A stretch of 64,000 bases of DNA from Syngnathus acus (lineage: Eukaryota; Chordata; Actinopteri; Syngnathiformes; Syngnathidae), in contig NC_051087.1 of NCBI RefSeq assembly GCF_901709675.1, positions 10,927,884 to 10,991,883 of the forward strand, written 5' to 3'. A program made the position numbers and the translations under genes. This document shows positions 57,660-64,000 of the stretch, in pieces (positions within the stretch are counted from its first letter, which is position 1; every line of letters starts with the position of its first letter). The notes under the pieces are model-generated. The model ran no database searches and was not told where the DNA came from. It was given only the letters and a program-made list of their open reading frames with translations.

Positions 57660-58960
57660 ACTCGAGTGTTGTTGTTGTTCGTAGTAGTGGGCCGTGTCTC
57701 TTTAAATGCGGGTTACGTAGCGTCTTCATGAATGGAAACCATGTGATCCAAACATCACTTGAGTCTCTCGCCTGAGCCCAGACCGAAACAAGCGAGGAAG
57801 GAGTGGATACAGCACACGGGCGGTGTGACACAAGCGAAGGAGAGGGGGCAAACGTTGCTCCTTCCTTTTCGCTCCGACCACTTGAGCACCTTCAACGCCG
57901 GCCATCGAGGGTCGGGGGCGGGCGGACGGACGGACGTACGGACGGCGCCGGTGCGGCTTCCACTTCTGGTGAGTCAGCAGTTCAAATCCCAACTTGAAAT
58001 CTCCACAAAGTGCTGAATAAAAGTGGCCTTGTTTGGCTGAGTGCGCGCGGCGTCGAGCTGTTGTTTTAAAAGCCACCCCGCCCCCGTAGAAGCGCTGAAT
58101 CATCACGACCCGGCCGGCCGGTCGCTCGGCTGGCCGCCCGTCTGTCGTCCAGTCGGGACCGCGCGAGCGGCTCTGAGCGGTGATTCCACAATACGGACAA
58201 AGGGGGAGCACGATGTGCACGATGTGACTGGCAACCTTGGAAAGAAGAAGCAATGTGTCGGAATGAGAGGGGCGAGGGCACGTTGACAGCAAAGGTCGGC
58301 GGGGGTGACGCCTGTCTGCAAGCCATTCGACGTGTGTAGCTACAAGGGGGAAAGTCGACAAATGTGTTAAGTAACAAGTCGGAAGACGGAGAGCGCGGAC
58401 GGAACTCGCCTCGCCGACTGTCCCCGCGCGGAGGTGCTGAAAGCGGCTGCATGGCCAGCGCTTGTTCGCAGGTACACGTCGCGCCACATCAACTGTTTTG
58501 TTTGCTATTATTTGGCTGTCAATGTATTCTACTCTCCTCCTGCTCGGCTTCACACTTTAAGTTTAATTCATGACGGCAGCTAGCTTGGGAGAGCCATGGA
58601 GCGGCGCTCGCTGCCTTGCCTCGTGCGTGTTTTGACATTTGCTTTGTGCCCTCCGACGGGCCTCTTTCTTCCTACCCGGAGGAATGTTGAACAAAACGCG
58701 GTGGAGACACCTCGCCTCGCCTTGTCGCGTCTCGTCTCGTTTCGGCGGTCCGGTTTGCGCTTTTTGAGGCTGATTGATCACGTCGGGGTTATTTGTGAAC
58801 GTTAAAGAAGAGGCACGAGGGGAACCATGGCAACATGGCACCGGCGGGTGGGAGGCGGGCGGGCGGACAAAGGTCTGAGCGAGGGAAAAGCGTTCGCTTT
58901 CTATTGGGGGCCTTGCACACAAGTGCACCCGCCCATCGCGATGAGGAACGTGACGCTTAT
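57660..58960 (+). promoter_or_regulatory. CpG island, probable 5' end of the next gene (mafg by synteny)
   Basis: CG dinucleotides and G/C runs are dense here and rare elsewhere in the window. A GC box (GGGGGCGGGC, 57914-57923) is present. Plus-strand donor sites occur at 57968/57969 (CTG then GTGAGT) and 58471/58472 (CAG then GTACAC), so one or two non-coding first exons are likely. Long open frames on both strands (up to 275 codons) look like by-products of high GC. In human, MAFG lies next to PYCR1 on the far side from MYADML2, so mafg is the expected neighbour. No MAFG coding exon is in the window. Confidence 0.6.
57967..57979 (+). promoter_or_regulatory. Candidate Maf/NRF2 recognition element
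   Basis: TGGTGAGTCAGCA matches the 13-base TRE-type Maf recognition element TGCTGAGTCAGCA at 12 positions. It sits in the CpG island and overlaps a candidate splice donor. Mammalian MAFG is known to be induced through an antioxidant response element near its first exon. Confidence 0.4.
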
Positions 58961-61900
58961 TTTCCATGGATTTTAAGATTACTAGTAACTTTGATCTCTG
59001 TTTTTGCCAACACTTATTGAGCCCAGGCGCGTATTTTACCTTCGAAAAATCTCCGTGTTGTGAGCGGAAAATCATCTAATTGTCGCCAGCATTTCACTCA
59101 ACATAGTGCATTACGTTTTTGAGGAAATGAATTCAAAAAAAGTCTGCGCGGAAGTGGTATGCAAAATAAACACAAAATTAAATGTACGAACTGCACAATT
59201 TTCATAGGAAAAAATGCCATACTTGTTAAAGTAAATACAGTTCGGTTGTATTTTGAAATTTCCTGCGTGTTTTTAAACATAGACGCCATTTTTATCTCAG
59301 CAATATTTAGTCTTGAGTTTTTTGTTTTTCTAATATTCAAGTCTTACAGTGCCATACTTATTAGGAATAAAGCTTACCTTGGTTTTAATGAACATTTCTA
59401 TAAACTACGCCACTGTTGCTGGCGGCACTTTGGGAGTATTTTTTGAGGTTGTGATTGGTGTAAAATGTTTGACATCTGAATTGAGTGAAATTGGTTACTT
59501 TCAACAGAACACCTGATGATGTCTCTCAGAACATTTAAAGTGATTTACAAGGAAAATACATTCCTTACTGGTTTCCTAGGAAGACTACCTATTCACGCAA
59601 TCAAGATAATATCATGTTTAAAGTGTGCCTGTCATATTTAGACAAAATTTGGCAGAGGTCAAGGTTACTGATGGGATCGTGGTCCACTCTCCTGAACGTC
59701 TGTATGTATTCAATTCCCGCTTAGTGATTGGTTGATGCGATGAATGTGAATAATCAGCCGCTGTTTGTGCCCTGAGACTGACCAGTCCAATCCTTTTACC
59801 CAAAGGCAGCTGGCATAAGCTAGCGCTCCCAGTTGACCCCGAAAGGATAACCAGTCTCGGAAATTGATGAATCGCTAATGAAGTTCATTAACCCAGCCTG
59901 GCTAGTAATATATCAAAATTAATAATGAAATAACTAGAAATATAAAGCAATTATCTCTTGGGTGTTGCAAGTGAGCGCTTCCTCCTCATTGACTTATGAT
60001 TATTGCATTACCTGCTGACGGGTTGCAACCTGTGCGCATTGCAACTCAAGAGTAATAGGGAAGCTCTGTGGACCTGAGAAAACTGAAACTTCACCCCCTA
60101 ATGATTCCAAATCAGCAGCTTTAGTTAGAGTCAGCACTCTGCAGAGAGTATCAAAAGTATGTAGTAAGCAAGTTGGCAAGTACTGTAATAGAGGGTCATA
60201 ATGATGAAATAGTTGTATCAGTATTGGATAGAAACGTGCCCCCCCCCCCCCTCCTTTCTCTCTCACTCACATACACACAACGCACAGGCGCACACACACA
60301 CAACCTAGGGGCTAAGCTTTTTATACTTGGTATCAGTATTTAATCAGTGCTTGAAGTGCATTTCTCTGTCAAGTACTTTCCCCATCCTTCCCTGGTGTTC
60401 GCAGTAATTGAACGCTGACCAATGCTTATGTGTGCAACTTTGCTGATGGTGGCGGAGCGGCGGCAAAAGCGCGTGGAGCAAGGGGGATGAAGGAAGAATG
60501 AGAGATGGGATTTGCGGAGAGATTGAGAACAAGGACCTTTTTGTCTTCAAGGCATTCCCCTGAAAATGCTGAGGCAAAGCAAATGCTCCCTCGCTTGACA
60601 GATGGCGTTTTCACTTGTTACTTACCACAGCGAGTTTCTTTGACTTGTCCCGTGTGCATGTGTGTGCGTGTGTGACTTTGTGTGTAAGAGACATCCACGC
60701 GTAGAGCAGAGCCGACTGGCCCACATAGTGTCTAGAGCAAAATTTGATTTTGCAGCACTTTATTTCTGCCAATAATATTGATTAGGGATCATTGATAGAC
60801 CTATTATAAAGTTATTGCAGCAGTGTTACCCTTACAGAGAGGACTGGGGTTAAATGTCATAATTCCAAGTGATAAAGCGTCAAATGGGCGACTATCATCG
60901 AGGCTGTTTATTTATCGTAAAATCACTGTAGCAATCAATTAAAATACTAATAAATAAAAAGTGTCGCCTGGTGTATCATTTTTTATTTAAAAAAAAACAA
61001 CTTCTACAGCAATGTGCAAAACCCCCCAGTTTGTATTGCACGAACAAAAATAAATGCCGCAAAAATAAAATTGCATAGCTATAAATAAAATGAAATAGTC
61101 TGTAATAAAATTAATAACTACAATAATAAAAACAACAATCCCCCATGTACCGCTTTTAGAAATAATTTCCATTTCTGTGGTCATCACCATACTTTCGCTT
61201 TGCAATTACTGGTAGTGTCTTATAATGGATTTGCGCATAATACCGTGTTCACCTTGGACGGGTGTATTTGTAAATTTGAATGGTTGTATGTGTTGTGGAT
61301 CTTTATTTATTTTGCTACTATCGGCTCCATTTTATAAAAGTCTAGTTGGAGTGAAGTGGAAGTAAAAGAAGAAGAATAAAAGACAGAAGAAGCGCAGGGA
61401 GTATGTGAGGGGAAAGCATTTGGGCAGATCAATAGTTGAGTCTTTCTTTCTCCCCCCCAACGGTAATGATGAAATATGGTGTAAGCAGATCTGGTGCATA
61501 ATCATCTCTATGCTCCACCGTTGTTGGATTTTTATTTTTGGGGGGGGGGGGCGAATTTGCTGTAAGATGTGTCTCCTTGCCGTGTGTGTTAAATTAGCCC
61601 AAACTCCAAAGGTGTTTACCTCCCCGAGGAGAAATAAAAACAAATGCAACATAAACTAAATGTGGTTAAGAACCTGAAAGCTGGTTTAGTTGAGGTGAAA
61701 CCACTTGTTTTACTGATCCAATCTCCAGTGCTGAAATGACTGCGGCGAATTCAAGATACCAATTATACAAAGCAGTTTCTATTTATCAGTAATCACGCTA
61801 CAATCTGTGCTCGTGTTTGGCACCTCTAATGGTTTTCTTCCAAGGGCTCACTTTGTAAATAAGATTGTTCGCACACAGAAGTGTTCCGAACCACCTTATT

Positions 61901-62859
61901 GCCGTTGCTTTTCATGCAACGCTTCGGTATTAAGAATGGTGTGTAGCGTTTGAGATGCAAGGTGTCGGTCACGCGAGCATCTGTACGAGTGGTTTTCTAC
62001 CAGTTGCATCATCTTGCGCATTTCTGACTGCAGTGTGACGATACCAGAATTGTGCTTGGAATTCATGAACCGTCCATATTTGGAAACGTGCACATATTGT
62101 ATCAAGTTCAGAGAGCAAAGAAAAGAAAAGCAGGCGCATCAACAGTTCTGGGGGGACTTGTAACAAAGCACATTCTTAATTGTCCTCTTTAAATGTTATA
62201 ACAAGATTCAATTTTGTCGTTTGCAGTCGTTGCATCATGTTAAATGGGAATTACTGCAAATAGTTCATTTCGGCATTGACATTTTCACCTTGTGATGCTC
62301 ACAAATACTGTAGTGTAGCAAATCAAGCCAAGGCCCAGCTCCTAACAAGATTAAGACGAAACACACTTTTAGAGAGCCATATTTGTATTTATTTGGTAAT
62401 AGTTTACTTTAACAGACTACTTTCTGGTTCACGGAGGATGACTAAGTAGATGTAATCTCTTGTCTGATGAATCTTAAATAACCCGTTGAACGAGCTCCAG
62501 TAGATTTGCAACCTTAAAAGTCCTACAGACGACAGACAGATGGATTTTTTTTAGTTTGAATACCCGACAACATGCATCACACTTGAGTAGCAACTGTCCG
62601 TTGGCCACACGTGCAACCTCCTGGTGACATTCAACCTCACAGCTCAAGAGGAACTAGGCCAGCTACAAACTGTACGCTCATGTGTACACTTTCTGAGATG
62701 AGCATGTGCTCTATTTCCGAACTGCACACTTGTCAACAGAGAGCACAGAGTGACAGATGCACTTCACAGCTCTACCGGGAGCTCTGCACTACGGCAGTGT
62801 AATAATAGAATGTCATTATTGCACTTATGAGTTCATACAGAAGCTTACACAACTAATGG
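58961..62859. other. Probable first intron or downstream region of the CpG-island gene
   Basis: AT-rich sequence without recognisable coding exons. Homopolymer runs occur at 60240-60251 (C) and 61541-61551 (G). I see nothing else I can name. Confidence 0.4.
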
Positions 62860-63194
62860 CATTGGTGTCAAACTCAAGGCCCGGGGGCCATATATGGGCC
62901 GTCACATCATTTTATGTGGCCCGCGAAGACAAATTTTGCATTGACTTTGTGTCATTACTAAAATTACAAATTGTTTTCACTTTAAAAAAAAAAATAGAAA
63001 TATTGTATGCAATTTTTATTACCATTTGTCTTTTTGAAACATTTGAACAGTTTTTTTACTAGTCTCCGATTTCAAAACTTGTTATTAATCAGTTTGGTTT
63101 GTAGCCTATACTGTATATAGAAGACGTTGACAATCATAATGGCGCTCCGAGTGAAATTATGACTACGATGCGGCTCGCGACAATGCAACCCCTG
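62860..63194. mobile_element. hAT-type non-autonomous element with near-exact 8-bp target duplication
   Basis: The left end reads CATTGGTGTCAAACTCAAGG. The right end finishes in CAACCCCTG. Flanks are ACTAATGG (62852-62859) and ACTAATGC (63195-63202), matching at seven of eight bases. The interior GTGGCCCGCGAAGACAAATT is shared with the copies at 15338 and 39089. Confidence 0.85.
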
Positions 63195-64000
63195 ACTAAT
63201 GCAATCTGAGTAGACAGCTTCTCCTTATAATGTCACAATCTTAACTTGCTGTATGCAAGAATAGACATCATAAAATTCCAAATTTGACTTTGCAATTCCA
63301 AAATAGTGGCATTAAATGGTATACCTTAATTAGGACGGGCAGGATACTATGTCAAACTGAATTGTTTTCAACTGGATGAACATCATTTTACTTGCTTTTA
63401 CTTGTCACTAATGTTTTCCTTGTGGCCCTCTGATTGTACAAGCCAAATGAGAACCAGTTTGACCAAGGATGATTTTCTATTCTGAAAAAAAAAAAGCAGA
63501 GCCAGGGCTCAACAGTCTGACGATGCATTTTTTTTTGCTTGTGTTGGGAAAATAATCATCACACTCCGACTTACTACCTGCAATGGGAAAATCGTGTTGA
63601 CGCTAGGACTTTTTCCTCACTTTTAATAACTCACTTTGCACAATCACTGGCTCATGCACTCTTAACCATCTTGCACACACAGATAACTCGATTTAAACTC
63701 TTGAGACAGTGATTATTCCTTCTCTGCATTTACTGGCTAGTAGATTACAGACATCCACAAAGGCAAGACGATCCAAATGTGTCCCATTGACCTTTGATGT
63801 GCGAAGCGATACTGTTCCACTCTAGTCCTGTAGGTGTCCGTCATGCCTATAAAAAGTCGGGTAAACATTTGCAGCATGCAGCATTTTCTCTTTTTCTTTT
63901 TCTTTCTTCAAATGGTGAGTTTAAGTGTGACTGGAAACCAATCTAAGGTGAGCCCTGCTTCTCGCTCAAAGTCAACTCACTGGGGCATAGAACACGAATG
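63195..64000. other. Right edge of the window, no recognised feature
   Basis: No coding exon or clear repeat was recognised. A gene exon may lie beyond the edge. Confidence 0.4.

Noticed and set aside
57726-58553. 275-codon minus-strand open frame
   Set aside because: It lies in the CpG island, where long frames occur on both strands through high GC. The composition is Arg/Pro/Ser-rich with no domain, and the frame has no exon-like partner.

Overview
The window is vertebrate and almost certainly teleost nuclear DNA. Its genes are split by many GT-AG introns, intergenic DNA is AT-rich, there is a CpG island, and many non-autonomous DNA transposons and LINE fragments are present. The protein-coding genes can be rebuilt exon by exon in frame. 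A percomorph fish is likely, but the exact species cannot be read from the sequence.

Layout. (1) 1-5437, minus strand: two tandem immunoglobulin-superfamily receptor genes of PECAM1/Fc-receptor-like type. The first runs off the left edge. The second is complete, with four Ig domains, one membrane segment and a short tail. (2) 5938-12359, minus strand: a complete 16-exon TMC gene, best matched to tmc8 (EVER2). (3) 18625-26105, plus strand: a complete 20-exon tmc6 (EVER1). tmc8 and tmc6 are head to head, as their human homologues are. (4) 27408-34713, plus: aspscr1 (TUG/ASPL), 17 exons, with ubiquitin-like and UBX domains. (5) 36867-38423, plus: a two-exon MARVEL protein, myadml2. (6) about 45000-54419, plus: pycr1, pyrroline-5-carboxylate reductase. 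(7) 57660-58960: a CpG island with no credible coding ORF. By synteny it is probably the 5' end of mafg, and 58960-64000 would be its first intron.

Biology. tmc6 and tmc8 encode partner ER-membrane channel-like proteins. aspscr1 tethers GLUT4 vesicles and remodels p97/VCP. myadml2 and pycr1 are neighbours in human 17q25.3 as well, so the block is an old syntenic group. notum, which lies in the human block, is not seen here.

Mobile DNA is the most unusual part. Three related families of short TA-flanked inverted-repeat elements are present. One copy (16700-17752) is a three-level nest whose empty site is preserved in a second copy (53277-53450). Another (46408-48500, pycr1 intron 2) carries about 6.5 near-identical 251-bp tandem units, each with a strong sense-strand 5' splice-site sequence. 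Three hAT-type elements have recognisable 8-bp target duplications, and a fourth is a fragment.
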